Below, one piece after another: positions 8,332 through 16,237 of a stretch of DNA of 64,000 nt. Location of the stretch: assembly GCA_015057605.1 (NCBI GenBank), contig SVDX01000005.1:49311-113310 (forward strand), given 5' to 3'. Each line of letters begins with the position of its first letter. The first letter of the stretch is position 1. Source of the stretch: Lachnospira sp. (GTDB taxonomy: Bacteria; Bacillota; Clostridia; Lachnospirales; Lachnospiraceae). Position numbers and translations under genes: made by a program. The notes below the pieces were generated by a model. It was not told the DNA's origin. It did not search any database and saw only the letters and a list, made by a program, of their open reading frames with translations.

Positions 8332-9027
8332 ATGTACAAAGGTAAAACATTTCTTGCAATAGTACCAGCAAGAGGTGGCAGTAAAGGAATTCCATATAAA
8401 AATATAGCATTGGTTAATGGAAAACCTTTGATTTCATATACGCTTGAAGCGGCAAAAGCATCTAAATATATTGATATGATATATGTTAGTACAGAGGATG
8501 AAAAGATTGCCCATGTTGTTAACGAAGCAGGCTTTGAAGTGCTAAAAAGACCTAAGGAGTTGGCAGGCGATACAACTAAGACAATAGAAGTATTGGTAGA
8601 TATAGTAAAAAAACTTGAAAAAGACTATGATTACCTTGTGTTGCTTCAACCGACACAGCCACTTAGAGAGGGCTGGCATATTGACGAGGCTATAGAAAAG
8701 ATGATAGACAATTGCTATTCATCTTTAGTAAGCATTTCTCCAGTTAGTAAACATCCTGTGCTAATTAGAAGTGTGAGTGCTGATAATAAAGTAAAGCCAT
8801 TATTAAATATGAGCAGCACAGTAAGACGTCAGGATTTCGAAAAATATTATATAGTTAATGGAGCAATATACATTAATAACATTAAGGATATTAATATTGA
8901 TACAAGTCTAAATGATAATGAATTTGGTTATATAATGGATGAAAAATATGATTTAGATATTGATGAACCTTTAGACTTATTTATTTTTGAAAAGAGGGTA
9001 CAGGAATATGAAAATTGGAAACATTGA
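8332..9027 (+). CDS. neuA: CMP-nonulosonic acid synthetase (NeuA-type cytidylyltransferase)
   Basis: 231 residues. It activates N-acetylneuraminic acid or a relative with CTP to the CMP-sugar. The signature [17 protein letters not shown] is near the N-terminus, [17 protein letters not shown] is in the middle, and [21 protein letters not shown] and DIDEPLDL are at the C-terminal sugar-binding side. Length is that of a single-domain enzyme without the esterase domain of E. coli NeuA. Its end overlaps neuB by 20 bases. Legionaminate or pseudaminate specificity cannot be excluded from sequence. Confidence 0.92.
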   Translation: MYKGKTFLAIVPARGGSKGIPYKNIALVNGKPLISYTLEAAKASKYIDMIYVSTEDEKIAHVVNEAGFEVLKRPKELAGDTTKTIEVLVDIVKKLEKDYDYLVLLQPTQPLREGWHIDEAIEKMIDNCYSSLVSISPVSKHPVLIRSVSADNKVKPLLNMSSTVRRQDFEKYYIVNGAIYINNIKDINIDTSLNDNEFGYIMDEKYDLDIDEPLDLFIFEKRVQEYENWKH

Positions 9028-10039
9028 AATTGGCGGTAATAATCCGGTATTAGTAATTCCAGAGATAGGAATAAATCATGAGGGAAGCTTACAGGTAGCA
9101 AAGGAAATGGCTCTGGCAGCAAAAAAAGCAGGCGCAAGACTTATTAAGCACCAGACGCACATAGTAAATGATGAAATGAGTGGCGCTGCCAAGAAAGTTA
9201 TTCCAGGAAATGCAGACGTATCTATCTATGATATTATGGAAAGATGTGCACTTAGTGAAGAAGAAGAATTAGAATTTAAACGCTATGTAGAATCTATTGG
9301 GATGGAATTTATAAGTACACCATTTTCAAGAGCAGCAGCAGACAGACTTGAAAAATTTGGAGTAAAGGCATACAAGATAGGCTCTGGTGAAATGAATAAC
9401 TATCCACTTATCAAGCATATAGCAGAGTTTGGTAAGCCAATGATAGTATCAACAGGCATGAATGACATTAAAAGTGTTGCGAAGGCGGTAAATATTATGG
9501 AAAGATATGGTGTACCATATGCACTGATGCACACTACTAATTTGTATCCTACACCGACAGAGTTAGTAAGACTTGGCGGAATGCAGGAACTTATGAAGGA
9601 ATTTAAGGGCGTACCTATTGGATTATCAGACCATACAATTAACAACAATGCATGTATAGCAGCAATGGCATTGGGAGCTACAATAGTTGAAAGACATTTT
9701 ACGGATGTTATGGAAAGAACGGGTCCAGACATTGTGTGTTCAATGGATGAAAATGCACTTAAAGATTTACTTGTTGCTGCGAGGGAAGTTCCTAAAATGC
9801 TTGGAGGAACTAAGGGCGCAGCAAAGGAAGAACAGGTAACTATTGATTTTGCATTTGCCACAGTAGTTACAATAGCTCCAGTTAAAAAGGGCGAAGTATT
9901 TACAAAAGAAAATCTTTGGGTAAAACGTCCTGGAACAGGTGAAATTTTAGCAGAGTACTATGAGGATTTGTTAGGAAAAACAGCAGCCTGCGATATTGAT
10001 ACAGATGTACAGTTAGAAAGAAGAATGATAGCAGAATGA
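9008..10039 (+). CDS. neuB: N-acetylneuraminate synthase-type enzyme (NeuB)
   Basis: 343-residue PEP-condensing sugar synthase: a TIM barrel (about 1-275) with [10 protein letters not shown] and the HQTH segment, then a C-terminal SAF/antifreeze-like domain (about 283-343, [19 protein letters not shown]). It condenses N-acetylmannosamine (or a diamino analogue) with phosphoenolpyruvate. The start is ATG 9008, giving [10 protein letters not shown], rather than the TTG 8987 that would extend it. It overlaps neuA by 20 bases and neuC by 4 (ATGA), showing tight translational coupling. Confidence 0.93.
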   Translation: MKIGNIEIGGNNPVLVIPEIGINHEGSLQVAKEMALAAKKAGARLIKHQTHIVNDEMSGAAKKVIPGNADVSIYDIMERCALSEEEELEFKRYVESIGMEFISTPFSRAAADRLEKFGVKAYKIGSGEMNNYPLIKHIAEFGKPMIVSTGMNDIKSVAKAVNIMERYGVPYALMHTTNLYPTPTELVRLGGMQELMKEFKGVPIGLSDHTINNNACIAAMALGATIVERHFTDVMERTGPDIVCSMDENALKDLLVAAREVPKMLGGTKGAAKEEQVTIDFAFATVVTIAPVKKGEVFTKENLWVKRPGTGEILAEYYEDLLGKTAACDIDTDVQLERRMIAE

Positions 10040-11163
10040 AAAAAATATTATTTATAACAGGGACAAGAGCTGATTACGGTAAGATAAAGCCTTTGATAAG
10101 AGCTATAGAAGACAGTGATAAATTTGAAGCATATATATATGTATCTGGTATGCATGTTATACCTATGTTCGGTAATACATATAAAGAAGTGTTAAAAGAC
10201 AAATACAAAAATATATATGTAGATTTTGGATTAGTTCACTCAAATAGTATGAGTCTTAATTTGGGTAATGTTATATGCAGATTAAGTGGATATGTACAAC
10301 ATGTGAATCCAGATATGATAGTAGTTCACGGTGATAGAATAGATGCTATGGCAGGTGCGGTAGTAGGTGCTCTTAATAATATAAAAGTAGCGCATATAGA
10401 AGGTGGCGAAATTTCAGGAACAATAGATGAATCAATAAGACATGCTATATCTAAATTTGCGCATATTCATTTTGTGTGCAATGAGGAAGCTAAAAAACGT
10501 CTTGTACAGATGGGAGAATCAAAAGAACACATATATATAATAGGTTCTCCAGATATTGATATTATGCTTTCGGACAACTTGCCAACAATGGAAATGGCTA
10601 AGGGAAAGTATGAAATACCATTTGATGAATATGGCATACTTATGTATCATCCAGTTACTACAGAATACAATAAGGTTCCAGATAATATTAAGCATGTAGT
10701 TGATGCGGTATTAAAATCAAATGAGAATTATGTTGTTATTTATCCTAACAATGATCAAGGAAGCGAATTTATCTTAAATGAATATAAGCGTTTGAAGGAT
10801 AACGACAAGATTTGTATATATCCATCCGTAAGATTTGAATACTTCTTAACCCTTCTTAAAAATGCAAAATTTGTTTTGGGTAATTCGAGCGCAGGTGTGC
10901 GTGAGACAGGAGTATATGGAATTCCTGCTATAGATGTGGGTAACAGACAAACAGGCAGATATTCTATTAACATGATAAAAAATATTCAACATGTAATGGA
11001 GAATGAAGAAGCAATCTGTAATGCGATTAAAAATATAGGCAACTATAAGACAAAGGGAAGCTTTTACGGAGATGGAAATAGTGTAAATAAGTTTATGGAG
11101 ATTTTGAATAGAAGTGAACTTTGGGAGCTTGAATTGCAGAAGAAATTCGTTGAAAAGGAGTAA
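10036..11163 (+). CDS. neuC: Hydrolysing UDP-N-acetylglucosamine 2-epimerase (NeuC-type)
   Basis: 375-residue GT-B-fold epimerase. N-terminal [59 protein letters not shown] and C-terminal [27 protein letters not shown] are diagnostic of the NeuC/LegG group. It converts UDP-GlcNAc to N-acetylmannosamine plus UDP, feeding NeuB. No UDP-GlcNAc dehydratase, aminotransferase or acetyltransferase genes of the legionaminate route are seen in the window, which favours Neu5Ac, although those genes could lie elsewhere. The ATG overlaps the neuB stop. Confidence 0.92.
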   Translation: MKKILFITGTRADYGKIKPLIRAIEDSDKFEAYIYVSGMHVIPMFGNTYKEVLKDKYKNIYVDFGLVHSNSMSLNLGNVICRLSGYVQHVNPDMIVVHGDRIDAMAGAVVGALNNIKVAHIEGGEISGTIDESIRHAISKFAHIHFVCNEEAKKRLVQMGESKEHIYIIGSPDIDIMLSDNLPTMEMAKGKYEIPFDEYGILMYHPVTTEYNKVPDNIKHVVDAVLKSNENYVVIYPNNDQGSEFILNEYKRLKDNDKICIYPSVRFEYFLTLLKNAKFVLGNSSAGVRETGVYGIPAIDVGNRQTGRYSINMIKNIQHVMENEEAICNAIKNIGNYKTKGSFYGDGNSVNKFMEILNRSELWELELQKKFVEKE

Positions 11164-11196
11164 AATCAAAAAAACAAAAAAAAATTAAAAAAGTAC

Positions 11197-11225
11197 TTGC
11201 ATTTTATTTTGGTATAGTATATAAT
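11197..11225 (+). promoter_or_regulatory. strong SigA promoter for tRNA-Lys
   Basis: TTGCAT (11197-11202), 17-base spacer, TATAAT (11220-11225); the predicted start is about 30 bases before the tRNA. Confidence 0.8.
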
Positions 11226-11261
11226 ACATTTTGTTGCTGATTAAAGCAGACAACTTAATAA

Positions 11262-11334
11262 GCGCGATTAGCTCAGTTGGTAGAGCACCTGACTCTTAAT
11301 CAGGGTGTCTAGGGTTCGAGCCCCTAATCGCGCA
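11262..11334 (+). tRNA. tRNA-Lys(CUU)
   Basis: 73 nucleotides fold as a full cloverleaf. A 7-bp acceptor stem GCGCGAT/ATCGCGC, D-arm GCTC..GAGC, anticodon stem CCTGA/TCAGG with loop CTCTTAA (anticodon CTT), and T-arm TAGGG-TTCGAGC-CCCTA are visible. The discriminator is A; CCA is not encoded. It lies between neuC and the deacetylase gene, inside the glycan locus, with its own promoter. Confidence 0.97.
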
Positions 11335-11340
11335 CTTGTA

Positions 11341-11386
11341 AAGGTACTTTTTTGAAGACGTAAGAGCTTTGGGGAAGTGCTTTTTT
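11341..11386 (+). terminator. weak terminator-like hairpin after tRNA-Lys
   Basis: GGTACTT (11343-11349) can pair with AAGTGC(T) (11375-11381) and is followed by a six-T run at 11381-11386. The stem is short with a long loop, so termination is uncertain; read-through would supply a promoter for the downstream module. Confidence 0.35.
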
Positions 11387-11407
11387 ATTTTGCAAAGGAG
11401 GTCTATT

Positions 11408-12337
11408 ATGTACGTTGTAATGTATCATTATGTTAGAAGGATTGCTGGTAGTAAATATCCAGGAATTAAGGGACTTGAATTAGAATACTTTAAGCAACAA
11501 ATAGATTTTTTTAAGAATAACGGTTTTGAGTTTGCAACAGTGCAGGATATATACGATAATAATATAAAAGAAAATAGCGTGTTACTTACATTTGACGATG
11601 GATATAAGGACCACTATGAAAATGTATTTACGTTATTACATACAAATGGTATTCAGGGTGTCTTTAGTATGCCTGGTAAAATAATCAGGGAGTCTAAGGT
11701 ACTGGATGTTAATAAAATACATTTTATTTTAGAAAAGTCGGATATACAGCTTGTAAAAAATACGTTATTTAAGAAGATGGATTATTATAGAGGTAATGAA
11801 TTTGATATACCTGATAATAATACGATATATGAAAAACTAGCGTTCCCAAATAGATTTGATGATAAGGATACGATTTTTGTTAAGAGAACTTTACAGGTTG
11901 AGTTACCTGAAAGATTGCGTAATATAATAACTGAAGAATTATTTAAAGAGTTTGTTACAGATAATGAAAAAGACTTTGTTGATGAGCTTTATTTAAATAT
12001 GGATGATATAAAGGAAATGAAACAAAATGGAATGATTTTTGGATTCCATGGTTATGACCATTACTGGATGAATCGCCTTACAAACGATGAACTTATAAAA
12101 GACATCGATAAGGGTATGGAAGTCTTTGATGGAATTATAGATAGCAAAGATTGGATTTGTTGTTACCCTTATGGTTCTTGCAGTGATTCAGTAATAGAAG
12201 TTATTAAAGGTATGGGCGCAACAATGGGGCTTTCAACAGATGCAAGGTTGTATAATCCATATGAAGATGACATTTATAAGATTCCAAGATTTGATACAAA
12301 TGATTTTCCACCAAAAAGTGATAACTACAAATCCTAA
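11408..12337 (+). CDS. Polysaccharide deacetylase family (NodB-fold) protein
   Basis: 309 residues. ATG 11408 follows AAAGGAGG at 7 bases and gives MYVVMYHYVRR, a common family start; the upstream in-frame ATG 11369 has no such site. The metal-binding motifs are present: LLTFDDGYKDHY (Asp pair) and GFHGYDHYWM (two His). YPYGS and the terminal PRFD complete the NodB fold. There is no signal peptide, so it should act in the cytoplasm, perhaps removing an N- or O-acyl group from a sugar nucleotide, carrier-linked sugar or nonulosonate. The exact substrate is unknown. It is the first gene of the second half of the glycan locus. Confidence 0.82.
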   Translation: MYVVMYHYVRRIAGSKYPGIKGLELEYFKQQIDFFKNNGFEFATVQDIYDNNIKENSVLLTFDDGYKDHYENVFTLLHTNGIQGVFSMPGKIIRESKVLDVNKIHFILEKSDIQLVKNTLFKKMDYYRGNEFDIPDNNTIYEKLAFPNRFDDKDTIFVKRTLQVELPERLRNIITEELFKEFVTDNEKDFVDELYLNMDDIKEMKQNGMIFGFHGYDHYWMNRLTNDELIKDIDKGMEVFDGIIDSKDWICCYPYGSCSDSVIEVIKGMGATMGLSTDARLYNPYEDDIYKIPRFDTNDFPPKSDNYKS

Positions 12338-12351
12338 AAGGGAGGATTATT

Positions 12352-13389
12352 ATGAAACTTAATTTATATTCTATGAGATTATGCAAGAGAGATGAATATG
12401 ATAAGTTAATAGATTTTTTTAGAAAATATTGGAATGATAAACATGTGTTTTGCAGAAATAAACAGGTGTTTGAATTTCAACATGGAACTGCTAATGAAGG
12501 GGAATATGATTTTGTAATAGCTATACATAATGAAACTGATGAAATTCATGCCGTATTAGGATTTATTTCTTCATCTAGATATGATGGTGGAGATATGGAA
12601 AACCCAATATTTATAGCAGGTGCATTATGGAAAGTAAGAGATGATGTTAAGAATAAAGAAGTTACTAAGCTAGGGTTAGGCGTATTGTATTATTTACTAA
12701 AGAAATTTCCTAATGCAGCTTATATTACTTTAGGATTAAGCGGATTTGCAAAACAAATTTATACAGCATTACACTTCGAATTTGGGATAATGAAACATTA
12801 TTATATCGCAAATATGAATATGGAGAGTTTTGATATAGCTTATAAGCCAGCTATAAATAAAATAATGTGTGAAAATGAAAACTATAAGGTTGATTTTATT
12901 GAATCTATTCCCGATGAATTTGATTCATATTACTATCCTACAAAAAACAAAGAATATATAGTGAATAAATATATCAAGCATCCTTTTTATAAATATGATC
13001 TTTTGGGAGTTTATCATAATGATAAGCTATGTACTATTTGGATTATAAGAAAGATTAAAATTAAAGACCATATATGTTTAAGACTTGTTGATATAATAGG
13101 TGATATGTCAGAAATAGAAAATATTCAAGGCAATGTACACAGACTTTTAAGTAAATATAATGCAGAATATATTGATTGCTATAATTATGGAATTGATGAA
13201 AATATATTTTTAAATATGGGATTTGTTCAAGTATCAGAAGATACAATTATACCGAATTATTTTGAACCTTTTGAACAGAAAAATGTCGATATATATTGTG
13301 CGGCGTTGTCAAAAAAACCAGTGGTTATTTTTAAAGGAGATGCAGACCAAGAGCGTCCAAATCTTTTAGAATATAATAAATATAATTAA
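12352..13389 (+). CDS. Putative GNAT-like acyltransferase of the glycan locus
   Basis: 345 residues with no strong motif. The layout suggests two GNAT-like halves: an N-terminal part with IHAVLGFISSS and TKLGLGVLYYLLKKFPNAAYITLGLSGFA, and a C-terminal part with GVYHNDKLCTIWIIRK and CYNYGIDENIFLNMGF. Such tandem GNAT proteins occur in O-antigen and flagellin-glycan clusters, where they transfer acyl groups from CoA or carrier protein to sugar amines. AAGGGAGG precedes ATG 12352. Lying between a deacetylase and an acyl carrier protein, it could replace the removed acetyl with another acyl group. This assignment is tentative. Confidence 0.45.
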   Translation: MKLNLYSMRLCKRDEYDKLIDFFRKYWNDKHVFCRNKQVFEFQHGTANEGEYDFVIAIHNETDEIHAVLGFISSSRYDGGDMENPIFIAGALWKVRDDVKNKEVTKLGLGVLYYLLKKFPNAAYITLGLSGFAKQIYTALHFEFGIMKHYYIANMNMESFDIAYKPAINKIMCENENYKVDFIESIPDEFDSYYYPTKNKEYIVNKYIKHPFYKYDLLGVYHNDKLCTIWIIRKIKIKDHICLRLVDIIGDMSEIENIQGNVHRLLSKYNAEYIDCYNYGIDENIFLNMGFVQVSEDTIIPNYFEPFEQKNVDIYCAALSKKPVVIFKGDADQERPNLLEYNKYN

Positions 13390-13404
13390 AAGGAGGATTT
13401 TAAT

Positions 13405-13647
13405 ATGGAAAAAAATGTTAAAAATGAAGTAAAGGAAATAATAGCATCAATTTTAGGTGTATCAGTAGATGAAGTTTTAGATGATACAGCAATTGGTGAT
13501 ATTACAGAATGGGATTCATTACATCATATTCAAATTATTTCAGCAATAGAAAAAGAATTTGATATTAGATTTACTCCTGATGTGATGATGGATTTAGAAG
13601 ATGTAAGTGATATTGTTGAAGCAGTAGAGGAGAGGGTGAACAAGTGA
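13405..13647 (+). CDS. Acyl carrier protein (second copy)
   Basis: 80-residue acidic carrier. Ser38 in EWDSLHHIQIISAIEKEF is the predicted phosphopantetheine site. It differs from both AcpP (DSLD) and the first carrier of the locus (DSVGHM), so the two carriers are probably used at different steps. AAAAGGAGG precedes ATG 13405. Its last codon overlaps the GTG start of the acyl-activating enzyme by 4 bases, arguing that the two proteins are made together and work as a pair. Confidence 0.9.
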   Translation: MEKNVKNEVKEIIASILGVSVDEVLDDTAIGDITEWDSLHHIQIISAIEKEFDIRFTPDVMMDLEDVSDIVEAVEERVNK

Positions 13648-15095
13648 TATCTATAGTTGAACAGATATTTAAATTTGGAGAAAGCAAACCAGATAAAATT
13701 GCATTCCTTAATGGGAAGGTAAGTTTAACTTATGAAAATATGCTCAAGGGTATTCTTTTTGCAAAAAACAAATTGCAAAAAGAGTATGGACTTGTAAAAG
13801 GTGATAAGGTTATCTTGGCAGCAGACAAACAAATGGAGTTTATTTTTGTGTATTTTGCATGTCATTTGCTTGAAATTGTAACTTTACCAATCGCTCCGGA
13901 TACAAATGCAAAAAGATATGAACTTATAAAAAACAAGGTATGTCCTAAACTTGTTGTAGGATTTTTAGATGAGGATACAAACATTATTACGGCAGAACTT
14001 AAAGACTTTTTAGGATATGTGGATGTAGTTGATATTTCACAAATTAGTTTTCCTAATATGGATAGTATTGCAGATATTATTTTTACTACAGGAACTACAG
14101 GAATGCCAAAGGGCGTTCAGTTATCGCATAGAAATATTATGGCAGCAGCAAGAAATATAAATACATTTATAGGAAATAAATCTGAAGATGTGGAAATGAT
14201 AGCATTGCCAATTTCACATTCATTTGGGTTGGGAAGAATGAGATGTGTACTTTCTAATGGACAAACATTGGTAATGTTAGGAAGCTTTGTTAATGTAAAG
14301 CGTTTCTTTAGATTTATTGAGGAATATGGTGTAAATGGATTTGGAATGGTTCCGGCAAGTTGGGCATTGCTAAAAAAAATGAGTGGTAACACAATTGCTA
14401 ATTTTTCAAATCAATTGCATTATATAGAAATTGGTTCAGCACCTATGCCATTGGAAGAGAAGAATAATCTTATAAATTTATTACCAAATACAAGAATATG
14501 TATGCATTATGGACTTACTGAAGCATCGCGAAGTGCATTTATGGAATTCCATGAAGAAAAAAAATATTTGAATACTGTGGGTAAGCAGTCTCCTAATATG
14601 TATATTACCATTAGGAATGAATTGGGTGAAGAACTTGTATGCGGTGAAGAAGGTGAAATATGTGTTAGTGGAGATGCAGTAACAGTTGGATATCTTGATT
14701 TACCTAAAGAGGAAAATTTCTGGGGTGATTCGTTCCGTACAGGTGACTGGGGAACAAAGGACGAAAATGGATATATTTCTTTAAAGAGTAGAAAAAAAGA
14801 ACTTATTAATGTGGGTGGCAAGAAGGTAAGCCCAATTGAAGTTGAAGAAGTGCTTATGGAAATTGATTTTATTGAGGACTGTGTATGTGTTGCAACTACC
14901 GACCCAGAGGGTATTTTAGGTGAGGTTGTTAAAGCGTTTATTGTAACTTCTGAGCCGTTAAAGGTAAAATTAGAATATATTGATGGATTAATAGGTAGCA
15001 AATTAGAAAACTATAAACATCCAGCTATTTATGAAATTATAGATGAAGTTCCTAAAACGGCATCTGGAAAGATACAAAGATTATCATTAAAATAA
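13644..15095 (+). CDS. Class I adenylate-forming enzyme (acyl-CoA/acyl-ACP synthetase)
   Basis: 483 residues of the ANL superfamily. A3 motif TTGTTGMPKGVQLSHRN, A5 HYGLTEASRSAF, A7 FRTGDWGTKDENGYI, A8 ELINVGGKKVSPIEVEEVL and A10 PKTASGKIQRLSLK with catalytic Lys476 are all intact, so it should adenylate a carboxylic acid and pass it to a thiol. GTG 13644 is the start (GGAGAGGG upstream, overlap GTGA with the carrier stop). Overlap with the carrier gene suggests the thiol is the phosphopantetheine of that carrier. The acid is unknown: a short or branched fatty acid, an aryl acid or a hydroxy acid are all possible. Confidence 0.85.
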   Translation: MISIVEQIFKFGESKPDKIAFLNGKVSLTYENMLKGILFAKNKLQKEYGLVKGDKVILAADKQMEFIFVYFACHLLEIVTLPIAPDTNAKRYELIKNKVCPKLVVGFLDEDTNIITAELKDFLGYVDVVDISQISFPNMDSIADIIFTTGTTGMPKGVQLSHRNIMAAARNINTFIGNKSEDVEMIALPISHSFGLGRMRCVLSNGQTLVMLGSFVNVKRFFRFIEEYGVNGFGMVPASWALLKKMSGNTIANFSNQLHYIEIGSAPMPLEEKNNLINLLPNTRICMHYGLTEASRSAFMEFHEEKKYLNTVGKQSPNMYITIRNELGEELVCGEEGEICVSGDAVTVGYLDLPKEENFWGDSFRTGDWGTKDENGYISLKSRKKELINVGGKKVSPIEVEEVLMEIDFIEDCVCVATTDPEGILGEVVKAFIVTSEPLKVKLEYIDGLIGSKLENYKHPAIYEIIDEVPKTASGKIQRLSLK

Positions 15096-15114
15096 GAAAA
15101 GTAGAGGAAAGATT

Positions 15115-16236
15115 ATGTGGCAACCACAAGGATTTTATAATCAATATGTTTTACATCAACCTATTATATTGTCAGGGAATGAGTCTGTAAGAGGCTTGTA
15201 TAATTATCCAGCTGCTAAAATTGCTGTTATTCATGGTAATTCTTTTAAGGATAAAAAAATATTTGAAGAAACATTTATTAAAAGAGACATTAGATTTATA
15301 AAAAGAAGTTGGGAAAATGAACCCGACATAGAAGGACTTAAAGGTACTATAAAGGAGTTAGAAGAGTATAGACCAGATACAATTATTGCGGTAGGCGGTG
15401 GCTCTGTTATTGATGGAAGTAAACTGTGTAGGTTCTTTTACGAATTTCCATATTATTCTTTCAATGAAACAAGAATTTCAGGTGAATTATTTAAAACTAA
15501 ATTTATAGCTATTCCAACGACTGTAGGAAGTGGAGCAGAAGTTTCTTCGGCGGCAGTATTTGTGGAAAAAACAAAAAAAAAGAAAGATATGGTTGTTATA
15601 CATGAATTACAACCAGAAGTTGTTGTTTATGATGCTAACTATATAGCTAATGCACCAAAAAAATTTTTAGTAATGTCCATTATGGATGCAATGGCACATA
15701 TTCTTGAGGGATATGTTTCTAAAATTGATAATTCGGTAATGGATATTTTGGCAGAGAAAGCGCTATCTATGATAAATATCGAACTTTCAAATGTTTTAAG
15801 AGGCTTGGATATTGACTATCAAAAATTACAGTATATAGGTTACATAGGTGGCCTTGTGCAGAACCATTGTATTGTAGGAGCCGCTCATGCTGTGGCGCAT
15901 CAGCTTACAGAATATGGTTATTCTCATTGTGAAGCAGTAGCACATTTATTGGTGGCGGTGATAAGACTAAATTCAATTAATGAAGTTGCAAAAAAACGCT
16001 ATGAGAGAATTGCTAATTTGGCAGGTTTTTCGAGTTTGAATGAGCTTTTGAAATTTATAGAAGAATTATGTGTATATACAGAAATAGATAAAACAAAAGA
16101 AAACTTGAAAAGTTTGCTGTTAGAGCGTGTAAATGATATAGAATTTTGTGATAATGTTAAAAGTGATAAAGGAGGTAAAGGTAATCCTGTTGAAATAACA
16201 GATGATTATATTTGCCAATTAGTAAGGAGCATTTGA
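15115..16236 (+). CDS. Iron-containing (type III) alcohol dehydrogenase
   Basis: 373 residues. The NAD(P)-binding GGGSVIDGSK and IPTTVGSGAEVS are conserved. Metal ligands are likely Asp191 and His195 (DAMAHILEGY), His258 (HAVAHQL) and His271 (SHCEAVAH). The spacing between the last two is 13, one shorter than in FucO-type enzymes. It should interconvert an aldehyde and an alcohol with NAD(P)H. Placed between an acyl-activating enzyme and a LuxE-LuxC fusion, it could reduce the aldehyde produced by LuxC. It is 19 bases after the ligase gene and 1 base before the fusion gene. Confidence 0.87.
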   Translation: MWQPQGFYNQYVLHQPIILSGNESVRGLYNYPAAKIAVIHGNSFKDKKIFEETFIKRDIRFIKRSWENEPDIEGLKGTIKELEEYRPDTIIAVGGGSVIDGSKLCRFFYEFPYYSFNETRISGELFKTKFIAIPTTVGSGAEVSSAAVFVEKTKKKKDMVVIHELQPEVVVYDANYIANAPKKFLVMSIMDAMAHILEGYVSKIDNSVMDILAEKALSMINIELSNVLRGLDIDYQKLQYIGYIGGLVQNHCIVGAAHAVAHQLTEYGYSHCEAVAHLLVAVIRLNSINEVAKKRYERIANLAGFSSLNELLKFIEELCVYTEIDKTKENLKSLLLERVNDIEFCDNVKSDKGGKGNPVEITDDYICQLVRSI

Positions 16237-16237
16237 T

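Noticed and set aside
14507..15001. 164-codon minus-strand frame opposite the acyl-activating enzyme
   Set aside because: Ser/Pro-rich translation typical of antisense frames, and the plus-strand gene has all ANL motifs.
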